From: Candidatus Latescibacterota bacterium
Lineage (GTDB): Bacteria > JAAXHH01 > JACQVL01
Direction of reading: 5' to 3'
DNA: 30,964 bases
Assembly: GCA_016209865.1 (NCBI GenBank)
Contig: JACQVL010000134.1
Coordinates: 1-30,964, forward strand
Shown piece by piece: positions 23,843 through 30,964 of this stretch (its first letter is position 1; every line of letters starts with the position of its first letter). The notes below the pieces were generated by a model. It made no database searches, was not told the origin of the DNA, and saw only the letters and a list, made by a program, of their open reading frames with translations. The translations under genes were made by a program, and so were the position numbers.

Positions 23843-24247
23843 ATGGCGCGGTTACGTCATCTTGCCCTGCGCTGCCGTGACGTCGATACGTCGCGGCACT
23901 TTTACGAGGCGGTCATTGGGTTTCACTTCATCGGGTACCGGTCCGACGGGCACAGTCTCGATCTGAGTGATGGCACTGTGAATATCACGTTGTTGCCGCA
24001 TGAGGGAGAACGGCCTGCTCTGGAAGAAGGGGAAGAATACATCCACTTCGGCATTCTGGTGGATGACCTGGAAACGATATGGAAGCGCCTTCAAGCGTGG
24101 GGGAGTCGTGCCACAAAGACCGTGAAACAACGCGAACAGCTCGACGCGGATGCGGTGCCGGCCATTGCGTTCAAAACTCTTGACCCGGATGGGAACGTGA
24201 TCGACATCTCGAGCGATCCAGGGGAATGGCGCGGCGTGACAGTGTAA
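23843..24247 (+). CDS. Glyoxalase-fold (VOC) protein
   Basis: A 134-residue vicinal-oxygen-chelate protein with two paired halves: MARLRHLALRCRDVDTSRHF with FYEAVIGFHFIGYR, then YIHFGILVDDLETIWKRL and a final KTLDPDGNVIDISSDP. His6 and the His in YIHFG sit where metal ligands often do. The reaction (lyase, dioxygenase or resistance) cannot be read. A strong GAGGAGG ribosome binding site lies 5 nt upstream. The 145-bp gap after the SDR gene holds nothing I recognise. Confidence 0.87.
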   Translation: MARLRHLALRCRDVDTSRHFYEAVIGFHFIGYRSDGHSLDLSDGTVNITLLPHEGERPALEEGEEYIHFGILVDDLETIWKRLQAWGSRATKTVKQREQLDADAVPAIAFKTLDPDGNVIDISSDPGEWRGVTV

Positions 24248-24294
24248 TGAACGGCAGGGCTGGGAAAGCCAGAGAACCCAGCAGGCTGGTGAAA

Positions 24295-24332
24295 CACGTC
24301 AATGTGGGATGTGGGGGGCAAGCCTTGACGTG
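24295..24332. terminator. Possible terminator hairpin between convergent genes
   Basis: The arms CACGTCAA (24295-24302) and TTGACGTG (24325-24332) pair exactly around a 22-nt loop. A smaller CCAGC-AG-GCTGG stem lies just before at about 24278-24289. There is no strong T-run, so this is tentative; the position between convergent genes supports it. Confidence 0.4.
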
Positions 24333-24374
24333 CTTGAATCAAAATTCTCCCTTACGACTCAACTTCGGTCCCTC

Positions 24375-25361
24375 TCAATAAAACCCCTTCGGCACTTGCA
24401 GCGTGCCCGCCAGAATCTTCTGCTTCGTCTCCTCGATCGACGTCCTCACATCCGGGGGAATCTTGCTCTCCAGCTTCGGGTTGATGACCAGACTGACCGC
24501 GCCCTCTTTCATACCCAGGTGCATCGGCTGCGCTTTGAATGTTCCTTCCTTCACCTGCTTCGCAACCGTCACGAATGCGCCTGGAACACTCAGGGCTGCG
24601 CTTGCCAGAATCACGTCGGGGGCAATCCCGTTCTGGTCTTTGTTCGATCCGAACGCATAGACGCCCTTGCGTTCCTGAACCGCCTGGAAGACGCCGAGTC
24701 CGGCCGCATCCGCGTTGTGGAAGATGAAATCTACCCTCTGGTCGATCAGTGCCAGCGCCGCTTCTTTAGCCGCACCCACGTCCTCCCAGTTGCCGATGTA
24801 CGACACGATCACCCGGCAATTCGGGTTCACCGCCTTCGCGCCCGCTTCGAACGCGTCGAAACTGCTCTTGACGGACGGAATCTGAACGCCGCCGACCGCT
24901 CCCGCTTTCCCGGTCTTCGACATCCTGGCGGCCATCATCCCTAAGAGATACGTCGCCTGTTCGATCTCGAAGACGATCGGCGCGACGTTCGGTCGGACGG
25001 TCGTCCCGGAGGTGGTGATGAAGACCGTGTTGGGAAAATCTTTCGACACCGTGGCCGCGGCGTCCTGGAACTCGAACCCGTGACCGAAGACGAGTCGATA
25101 CCCTTGACTCGCGTAATCCCGGAACCCCTGCTCAAACTCCGCGGGCGTCTTCGTCTCGACCTGGCTGACCTCCGCGCCGAGTTCTGCCTTGATCCGCTGC
25201 AGGCCTTCGTACGCGCTCGCATTCCACCCGGCGTCACTCACCGGCCCCGGACTGAGCAACGCCACTTTAAATGAGCTGGACGACGCTGTTTTTGACTGGC
25301 TGCACGATATCCCGAAACAGATAGTCAACACGAGGAGACCCAACACGCTCCATTTTTGCAT
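24375..25361 (-). CDS. BMP/PnrA/Med-family substrate-binding lipoprotein
   Basis: A 328-residue periplasmic-binding-type protein. The signal peptide ends in FGISC, a near-lipobox with Cys20. The mature part has FKVALLSPGPVSDAGWNAS, SQGYRLVFGHGFEFQDA, and VGGVQIPSVKSSFDAFEAG, typical of the BMP (basic membrane protein) family, which includes nucleoside-binding PnrA/TmpC. No ABC permease or ATPase gene is adjacent, so the transporter partner is elsewhere or it works alone. AGGAG lies 6 nt before the ATG. Confidence 0.87.
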   Translation of the reverse strand: MQKWSVLGLLVLTICFGISCSQSKTASSSSFKVALLSPGPVSDAGWNASAYEGLQRIKAELGAEVSQVETKTPAEFEQGFRDYASQGYRLVFGHGFEFQDAAATVSKDFPNTVFITTSGTTVRPNVAPIVFEIEQATYLLGMMAARMSKTGKAGAVGGVQIPSVKSSFDAFEAGAKAVNPNCRVIVSYIGNWEDVGAAKEAALALIDQRVDFIFHNADAAGLGVFQAVQERKGVYAFGSNKDQNGIAPDVILASAALSVPGAFVTVAKQVKEGTFKAQPMHLGMKEGAVSLVINPKLESKIPPDVRTSIEETKQKILAGTLQVPKGFY

Positions 25362-25381
25362 CAGGAACTCCTACATGAAAC

Positions 25382-25402
25382 AGTGACGAGTGACAAGTGA
25401 CG
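25382..25402. repeat. Heptamer array, AGTGACG/AGTGACA
   Basis: Three 7-bp units, reverse complement of the CTCGTCA family, between nrnA and the BMP lipoprotein gene. Confidence 0.88.
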
Positions 25403-25414
25403 AGGAAAATCTGG

Positions 25415-25441
25415 TGTCATTCCCGCGAAGGCGGGAATCCA
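25415..25441. repeat. dRS3-like palindrome, copy C
   Basis: 27 bp, same orientation as copy A at 17561 with one base changed (core ATTCCCGCGAAGGCGGGAAT). It lies 15 bp from the nrnA stop codon, 12 bp after a heptamer array. Confidence 0.9.
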
Positions 25442-25456
25442 TGCTCTTCTCATTCA

Positions 25457-26437
25457 TCATTCCGCATTCATCGTTGCCTCTATCGCGCCAGTCACGCGAC
25501 GGATGGCGTCGTCGAGCGGGCCGGGGAGGACGGCGCCCGAGGCGGCCCGGTGCCCACCGCCGCCTAAAGCCCCCGCGATCTTGTTCACGTCTTGACGTCC
25601 CCGCGAGCGCAGGCTCACGCGGATCGTGCCTTCCGCCGTCTCCACGAAGATCAGCCCGATCTCCACCCCGGCGATCGTCAGCGTCGCATCGACCAGGCTC
25701 GACGTGTCCTCCGGCAGCGCGCCTGTCTCTTTGAACAACTGCTGAGTCACGACGATCCAGGCGACCTGCCCCCGGTACGCGATCGTCATGTCGGAGAGCA
25801 CTCGTCCCATCAGCCGCAGCCGGGCTTCTGAATTCTGGTTGTACACGAAGTCGTAGATCGCGGCTGGCTGGACGCCCGCTTCCAGGAGACGTGCCGTGAT
25901 CGTATGGGCAGTCGGGGTGGTGTTGCCGAACCGGAACGACCCGGTGTCCGTCAAGATCCCCGTGTACAGCCCGTTTGCGGCCGGCCGCGTCAACGGGCCG
26001 CCCAGGCTGGTGATGAGATCGTACATCAGTTCTGCGGTCGATGAGGCCTTCACGTCGATCACCGTCGTCGGCACGATCGTGTCCTGGTAGGGATGGTGAT
26101 CGATGACCGCCTTGGCCGCCGGGCTCGTCCGGACCGTGTCCCCGATCATCCCCAGCCGCTTCCAGTCGTTGATATCGACGATGAGGATCGCGTCCGCCGC
26201 CGTGATGCGGGGAAGATCCTCCTGAGATGCCGGGGCACGCATCATCCCACCCGGGTCGAGAAACCGGTAGATGACGGGAGTCGGGCTGGTGTTGATGATC
26301 GTCGCATCCTTCCCACGGGCGCGCAGGAATTCACACAGGGCGAGCTCGGTCCCGATCGCATCCCCGTCCGGGTGGATGTGACTGGTGATGACAAACGTCT
26401 GATTCGAGGCGATGATGCGATCGATGTCCGTCCACAT
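25457..26437 (-). CDS. nrnA: DHH-family phosphoesterase (NrnA-like oligoribonuclease/pAp phosphatase)
   Basis: Hydrolyses short oligoribonucleotides and probably 3'-phosphoadenosine 5'-phosphate; cytosolic. From the ATG at 26437 it has 326 residues. DHH-domain metal motifs are HIHPDGDAIG (20-29), VDINDWKRLG, and VIDHHPYQD; the DHHA1 domain ends with GGGGHRAASGA. I preferred this ATG because AAAGGA lies just upstream and the extra 48 residues of a longer frame (to 26581) run through promoter and repeat sequence. A promoter is visible upstream. Confidence 0.92.
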   Translation of the reverse strand: MWTDIDRIIASNQTFVITSHIHPDGDAIGTELALCEFLRARGKDATIINTSPTPVIYRFLDPGGMMRAPASQEDLPRITAADAILIVDINDWKRLGMIGDTVRTSPAAKAVIDHHPYQDTIVPTTVIDVKASSTAELMYDLITSLGGPLTRPAANGLYTGILTDTGSFRFGNTTPTAHTITARLLEAGVQPAAIYDFVYNQNSEARLRLMGRVLSDMTIAYRGQVAWIVVTQQLFKETGALPEDTSSLVDATLTIAGVEIGLIFVETAEGTIRVSLRSRGRQDVNKIAGALGGGGHRAASGAVLPGPLDDAIRRVTGAIEATMNAE

Positions 26438-26459
26438 AGGGGTCCTTTCGAGAAAAATC

Positions 26460-26473
26460 AGTGACAAGTGACG
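26460..26473. repeat. Short heptamer array, AGTGACA/AGTGACG
   Basis: Two 7-bp units in the nrnA leader, between its promoter and its start codon. Confidence 0.65.
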
Positions 26474-26493
26474 AGTCAAAACTACAGTACAGT

Positions 26494-26521
26494 ATAATAT
26501 ACAGGTATTTCTTCCTGTCAA
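26494..26521 (-). promoter_or_regulatory. Sigma-70-type promoter for nrnA
   Basis: Minus strand: TTGACA (26521-26516), 16-bp spacer, TATTAT (26499-26494), in an AT-rich stretch about 55 nt upstream of the nrnA ATG. Confidence 0.65.
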
Positions 26522-26621
26522 GAGGTTGTCGTGATAGGGGAGGTCCTGCCGTGTGGGCGTTGCAGAGCGGACCGACCCCATGCGGCCCAGGTTCCGGAAG
26601 TGTCCCGATTCAATTTCTCGC

Positions 26622-26649
26622 TTGACATGCCGTGGGTTTCCTCTATTTT
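26622..26649 (+). promoter_or_regulatory. Sigma-70-type promoter for the outer-membrane gene pair
   Basis: TTGACA (26622-26627), 16-bp spacer, TATTTT (26644-26649). It would give a leader of about 135 nt before the ATG at 26790. It is divergent from the nrnA promoter. The rest of 26530-26789 holds no gene I can support. Confidence 0.6.
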
Positions 26650-26789
26650 TGTCCTAACAGGCTCACTCGCTGTATGCCTATCCGGTTCTGCCTGGCGGTG
26701 GGCAGACAGGGGTCGTCGAATCCTCCATTTGGTCATCTTCCGTAGTTCCTACTTCTGCATTCATCACCTTCTCACAAGGTGGCCTCACG

Positions 26790-29183
26790 ATGCCAACACG
26801 ATTCTTCGTGTCTGTGTCTTTCCAAGTCATCGTCGTCTGCCTTACCGCCCGATGTCTTGCTCAAGAGATCACGAAGGACAACTATCTGAAATATGTGCCC
26901 CTGTCTTCCCCACCCATTCTCTGTCAGACTGAGGCGAGCCGGGACCTGTGTCTGTATGGGAATGAACAAGACACGAGTTCCTACAAGGACGGCAATTTGG
27001 ATGGCATCGATGACAGCCGGTATCAACGATTGAAAGAACTCTGCGTCAAATTTTCGCCCATCCTGTTTAAGAACGATTATATGATCCCATTGAATTTCAG
27101 GGCCTTCATCAAGGATGGTGTGACACCGCTTCTGTACAGTGACACATGGGATCTGACGCGGGCTGAGCACAGAGTCATCACACGAGAGACCATCAATCTT
27201 GCCTTAGCTGACCCTCTCGAAGACGTGAAACTCCTGCACTTGATTCGGGAAACCCATCCTGACAGTTTGAGAACTGCTAAGGTTCAGCCAACCCACCAGA
27301 CCCTGAAGGTGCTCTATTTTGACTTCCCCGGCGAAGACGAAACAACCTGGAAACAAGCCTACCATAACATCATTTCTAAGGATCTTCAGAGAAGCTATCA
27401 AGAGTACTCCATGATCTATGCCCATCCTTTTATTCATGAACCCCAACCGGACAACAAGGGCAAGCGGGGGTATGAATTCGTCATCCAATACTGGTTCTTT
27501 TATCCCTTCAACGATGGCGCCAATAACCATGAAGGGGATTGGGAGCATCTCAACGTCATCGTGACCTCGAAGATGAAAGCCGATTCCCTGTTGTCACAAG
27601 AAGAGGTCTGGAGCCTGTTGCAGGTGGACGGCTACACGGACATGATCCCGGACTCCTCATGGGTCATAAAACGTGTCGAATACTATTTTCATCAGCTTGT
27701 CACGATCTGGGATTATACGAGGCCGAATGTGTACCTGGACGCTCAGCGATGGAAAGCCGAGGTTGAGAGAAGCCGTCCCGAACGGAAGGAGGAGCAACGG
27801 AAATGGGAATGGGTGCGGGCCAGGGCTTTTCAAGATGACGGGACGATCAACACCCATCCGATAGGGTATATTGCCGGTGACAATAAAGGCTTCAACCAGT
27901 TGCTCGCTCTGCCGGGAGGGAAAAATCGTGATTCTCACGGTACCTATCCGATACCCGGCATCTACAAAGGGGTTGGCGCTATCGGCGCTACGGAACAGAT
28001 TCATGGAAGCTTAAATTACCGCCAGGGTCTGCAACGGCGTTCCCAGTTTGTCTCCTACACGGACGACCAGATTGAGCTCGTCCCGGACTGGGAACGAGTG
28101 AAAGATTTGGTCCTGCAATCTCCGCAAGCCCGACGGAACTGGAGCTGGCTGATTTTGCCTGTTCGCTGGGGGTTTCCGGCGACTGCGTCTCCGGGGGCTG
28201 GGATCGTCCCGAACGCAGATACGGGCAACCTGGGTATTGTAGGACCGGCCTACCAAACGGCCTGGAACCGGGTCGGGGCGTGCGACCGCTTCGCGCTCTA
28301 CGATCCGCACATCTTTAGTTCTGCCTTCCCCATGAGTCCTGTAGACAATTTTTCGAATCGATGGGGATTTTTGAACGCGACTCTCCCGACCGTCTTGAGC
28401 TTACCGACCTATAATTACCTGTGGGGATTTCTCATCAAACCATTAGTCGTCGACCGGTTTGACCCACCCCCCTTATTCATCTCTGAAGACATCATCCCGT
28501 TTCGGCGTGTGGGGTTTGTTTTTGGTGTCTCCCCATCGTTTGAAGATGATGCGTTCGCTCTTCTGTTACACAACGAGCGTCTCCGCCAATTTATCCAAGC
28601 GTATAACCTGGTGCGTCGTCTCGAAAACCGGTGGACCCTCTCTTATTATGGTCAACTCAACTTTTATCTTGGACGAAGGTTGGCGAGCGAAAACCTGTTT
28701 CGTGTTGCCCAGAGTACCGTGAGATATAGTCTGACTCAACCTCCCAAAGTCTTAGCCAGTTTCGAGGGTGACCTCCGGTTGATCGAGCTTTCGGGGAGTT
28801 TGCGGTATAATTTCCTGCCGGAACGGTTTCAACCGTTTCTCAAAAGCGGATACGGCTATACCATCTACAAGGTACGTTCGGCACGTCCTCTCATCACCGG
28901 GACATTGGATCAGGTTGACCCAGCCACGATAGAGGGACTGGTTGATCGATCTGCAACCGCGTGGTTTCATCATCCCAAATTCTGGCCTCCGCAGCGATGG
29001 TGGCCGAATACGTGGCACTTTGGGTTCGGCTTGGAGTTCTTGCCGGTTAAAAGTTATACGAGTGGGCACATGGGCGCTAAGCTTGAGTACGAATTGTACG
29101 TGCACCGGCTGGGGAGGGAGACACCGGAAAACGCGACCGTTGCACGACAATATCTCAACCTCGCGCTGACGTTCGGGTTTTGA
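26790..29183 (+). CDS. Secreted protein: Vps62-like domain plus C-terminal outer-membrane barrel-like region
   Basis: A 797-residue protein with a signal peptide cleaved near Ala24 (VVCLTARCLA). A possible calcium loop follows (DGNLDGIDD, 68-75). Residues about 80-400 contain QYWFFYPFND (233-242), NHEGDWEH (246-253) and DSHGTYP (381-387). These recall the Vps62/plant DUF946 family, where similar Trp-, Gly-Asp-Trp-Glu- and Ser-His-rich motifs recur. From about residue 570 the pattern becomes alternating, aromatic beta strands (WTLSYYGQLNFYLGRRL, FQPFLKSGYGYTIYKV) and the chain ends in Phe797 (LNLALTFGF), the hallmark of BamA-folded barrels. Its function is unknown. Base composition is less GC-rich than the BMC genes. 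The next gene begins 54 nt later. Confidence 0.7.
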   Translation: MPTRFFVSVSFQVIVVCLTARCLAQEITKDNYLKYVPLSSPPILCQTEASRDLCLYGNEQDTSSYKDGNLDGIDDSRYQRLKELCVKFSPILFKNDYMIPLNFRAFIKDGVTPLLYSDTWDLTRAEHRVITRETINLALADPLEDVKLLHLIRETHPDSLRTAKVQPTHQTLKVLYFDFPGEDETTWKQAYHNIISKDLQRSYQEYSMIYAHPFIHEPQPDNKGKRGYEFVIQYWFFYPFNDGANNHEGDWEHLNVIVTSKMKADSLLSQEEVWSLLQVDGYTDMIPDSSWVIKRVEYYFHQLVTIWDYTRPNVYLDAQRWKAEVERSRPERKEEQRKWEWVRARAFQDDGTINTHPIGYIAGDNKGFNQLLALPGGKNRDSHGTYPIPGIYKGVGAIGATEQIHGSLNYRQGLQRRSQFVSYTDDQIELVPDWERVKDLVLQSPQARRNWSWLILPVRWGFPATASPGAGIVPNADTGNLGIVGPAYQTAWNRVGACDRFALYDPHIFSSAFPMSPVDNFSNRWGFLNATLPTVLSLPTYNYLWGFLIKPLVVDRFDPPPLFISEDIIPFRRVGFVFGVSPSFEDDAFALLLHNERLRQFIQAYNLVRRLENRWTLSYYGQLNFYLGRRLASENLFRVAQSTVRYSLTQPPKVLASFEGDLRLIELSGSLRYNFLPERFQPFLKSGYGYTIYKVRSARPLITGTLDQVDPATIEGLVDRSATAWFHHPKFWPPQRWWPNTWHFGFGLEFLPVKSYTSGHMGAKLEYELYVHRLGRETPENATVARQYLNLALTFGF

Positions 29184-29237
29184 GGAGGGCGTGAATTCAC
29201 TGTCGGCAAGCTCTGACATGAGAGATGGTCATCGCCT

Positions 29238-30964
29238 ATGCATCTGTTATCGACTGACATGTTTCGGAATGTTCTGCTTCTCACCGTCGCCTTTTCTCTT
29301 TCTTATATGAATGTATGGGCTGAAATGTTAGAAGGGGACACTTACAGTCACAACGACCTGATCATTCAGACCGCCGATAAGGTCACGGTACGGGGGAGTC
29401 TGTTTGACCGCGATCATGAGAAAGTCATCATCTACTGCCATCGACTCCTCGGTTCTCAAAGCGAGGAAGAGGTACAGCAGCTCTTGGAGGCATTTATTGA
29501 CGAGTATGACCTGATCACGTTCAATTTCAGAGGGCATCAATCCAGCGCCTGGATGAGTACGATGGGTGGAGATGAAGTGCTTGACCTTCGTGCGGTCATC
29601 TCTTTTGCGGTGAAGAAGGGGTACGGCAAAATCGTGGTTCTCGGAGCCGGCATGGGGGGGAGTGTCGCGATTCGGACTGCAGGGATATTCCGGAATATCG
29701 ATGCGCTTATTGTGGTGAGCCCTTCGGGGTTTTCAGTCGAGCTCCAACCCTTTTTGGTGAGAATGGGTTCCGATATCATGCTCGATACAGAATTCGGCAG
29801 GGTATCGTTAAGGATGCTGACGAATACGCGGCTTGGGACAAGATATACCGCCGGCTACCCGATCGACATCATCGACACAGTTTCTCCTATTCCCCTTGCA
29901 GTCGTTCAATCGGAGAATGACCGATTCGTAAAATTAAACAAAATACGCGACGCGTTCGATCGTGCCCTGGAGCCCAAAAAATTCATCCTTGTCCCCGGCA
30001 GCCTGCACGCCGATAAACTGCTTGTCAAAAGCACATTGAGCGAGATTCGGCATTGGCTGAACGGCGTTTTCCCCGAGGAGAAATCTAAAGAGAGTTCCTC
30101 GTTGGAGGGAAGTCCGGTTACCGACCATCCAGACTCTATCCGGATCGTTCTGACTGGCGATCTACCAATACCAGAAGAGGTGATAGTAGGCGACTTTTAT
30201 GAAAGGCTGTACGGGCCTGCAAGGACTTCCTACAAAACCAAAATGAATGCGGAAAGTATAGTCGACAATTTAAAAAATGTGTTTTCTTTTTACGGCTACA
30301 CGGTCGTTTCATTAACCCTCTCTGATTCGGTCCCCTTTTTCAACATCCGAGTCTCGATCCCTCACATCCATTCTGTATCAATTGAAGGGAACCAGTGGGT
30401 CACAGATGATGATATACGGCACTTCCTGACAATCGATGGGGACTACTATAATGCATACGAACTTGACAGAGCCATCAGGCGGGTCTCCTCCCAACCATCG
30501 ATTCAAACCGTTACAGTCGGTAGTACGATGAGGGAGGACGGGACAGTCGACCTGCATGTGAACGTTGTCGAGAAAAGGCCGTACAGGCTGCTTCTTGCCG
30601 CCAAATTCACAGACTTAGGCCAATTCTACGGCACAGGCTTCACCTGGAATGAGTTTAATCCTTCCGGAGTACAGTTGGCGGGGCAGGCGATGGTTGGGGT
30701 GGGTGACCGTAACGTGTATACGAGCTTGGGCGCAACCGGAAGCGTTTGGGGTCATCACATGCGGCTGGGTGGAAAATATTTCGACGTGATTAAAAGTCGG
30801 GACGACCTGGACTACATCTACACCCGTCAGGAGGTTCATGAGAGAGGGGGAGAGGTCACAGCCAGTTATCGGGTGACGTCTACGATCACCGCCAACCTTG
30901 GCGTATTCGGGAAAGAATATAAATCGCCCGAGGCTCGTTCTGACTTTCTTGTGCAGGAGGGGAC
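29238..30964 (+). CDS. Alpha/beta-hydrolase-like domain fused to POTRA and Omp85-type barrel, 3' end outside window
   Basis: The frame is open from the ATG at 29238 to the edge (575 codons seen); an ATG at 29259 is also possible and gives a shorter signal peptide (MFRNVLLLTVAFSLSYMNVWA spans 21 residues, ending at Ala28). Residues about 40-285 look like an alpha/beta hydrolase: FNFRGHQSS (95-103), then GAGMGGSVAI (136-145) where G-x-S-x-G is expected, an acid at Asp228 (SENDRFV) and His257 (GSLHAD). The nucleophile position is Gly138. Residues about 300-374 and 377-446 look like two POTRA domains, the second IHSVSIEGNQWVTDDDIRHF. From 450 on, barrel strands begin (RPYRLLLAAKFTDLG, GVQLAGQAMVGVGD). 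The layout parallels type Vd patatin-POTRA-barrel proteins such as PlpD, with a different passenger. Confidence 0.72.
   Translation, partial: MHLLSTDMFRNVLLLTVAFSLSYMNVWAEMLEGDTYSHNDLIIQTADKVTVRGSLFDRDHEKVIIYCHRLLGSQSEEEVQQLLEAFIDEYDLITFNFRGHQSSAWMSTMGGDEVLDLRAVISFAVKKGYGKIVVLGAGMGGSVAIRTAGIFRNIDALIVVSPSGFSVELQPFLVRMGSDIMLDTEFGRVSLRMLTNTRLGTRYTAGYPIDIIDTVSPIPLAVVQSENDRFVKLNKIRDAFDRALEPKKFILVPGSLHADKLLVKSTLSEIRHWLNGVFPEEKSKESSSLEGSPVTDHPDSIRIVLTGDLPIPEEVIVGDFYERLYGPARTSYKTKMNAESIVDNLKNVFSFYGYTVVSLTLSDSVPFFNIRVSIPHIHSVSIEGNQWVTDDDIRHFLTIDGDYYNAYELDRAIRRVSSQPSIQTVTVGSTMREDGTVDLHVNVVEKRPYRLLLAAKFTDLGQFYGTGFTWNEFNPSGVQLAGQAMVGVGDRNVYTSLGATGSVWGHHMRLGGKYFDVIKSRDDLDYIYTRQEVHERGGEVTASYRVTSTITANLGVFGKEYKSPEARSDFLVQEG

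Noticed and set aside
1547-26473. CRISPR arrays
   Set aside because: The repeat units are 7 bp and contiguous, with no spacers; no cas genes are present.

Overview
The window is about 31 kb of high-GC DNA from a Gram-negative bacterium. Omp85-type and other outer-membrane barrels, lipoproteins and HslVU support Gram-negative. A microcompartment locus of the type used for L-fucose/L-rhamnose breakdown points to an uncultivated FCB- or PVC-like lineage (Latescibacterota-like is one possibility). The phylum is a guess: no rRNA or tRNA gene is visible. Genes from 1 to 22,016 are all on the minus strand. From 22,421 onward they are mostly on the plus strand.

Region 1 (1-9,900, minus) is a housekeeping block. 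In transcription order it holds smg, topA, xerC, hslV, hslU, an APC-family amino-acid permease, argF, and a lipoprotein with Ig-like domains that runs off the left edge.

Region 2 (about 9,990-22,016, minus) is a bacterial microcompartment (BMC) locus. In transcription order it holds a DUF2064/TIGR04282 transferase, a SelA homologue lacking the PLP lysine, a class II aldolase, an acetate-kinase homologue, a DUF4432 epimerase-like protein, a ruined Ser/Thr kinase, an antitoxin/MazF pair, PduL, one BMC-H shell protein, one BMC-P vertex protein, a CoA-acylating aldehyde dehydrogenase, a small protein with an encapsulation-peptide-like helix, and two more BMC-P proteins. A HU protein and an AIR-synthase/HypE-like protein follow closely. 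The proposed chemistry is: the aldolase splits fuculose- or rhamnulose-1-phosphate to DHAP and lactaldehyde; the dehydrogenase makes lactyl-CoA; PduL makes lactyl-phosphate; the kinase makes lactate and ATP. Four proteins (aldolase, PduL, dehydrogenase, small protein) carry similar amphipathic targeting helices. No NADH-recycling enzyme, sugar isomerase, sugar kinase or regulator is present here.

Region 3 (22,017-26,437) has a hairpin-rich intergenic region and a good sigma-70 promoter, then a TPR gene, an SDR gene and a glyoxalase-fold gene (plus strand). A BMP-type lipoprotein and an NrnA-like DHH phosphoesterase follow on the minus strand.

Region 4 (26,438-30,964, plus) looks less GC-rich. 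It carries two adjacent secreted/outer-membrane genes of unusual architecture. The first joins a Vps62-like domain to a C-terminal barrel-like region. The second, cut by the window edge, joins an alpha/beta-hydrolase-like domain without its nucleophile serine to POTRA domains and an Omp85-like barrel.

Intergenic spaces throughout regions 1-3 carry arrays with a strict 7-bp period in at least six sequence families, plus dRS3-like and other palindromes. Several overlap gene ends. They supply the start codon of the permease, the stop codon of the acetate kinase and the signal-peptide core of the first lipoprotein. The best candidates for undescribed biology are the hydrolase-POTRA-barrel gene with its Vps62-like partner, and the lysine-less SelA homologue beside the BMC locus.
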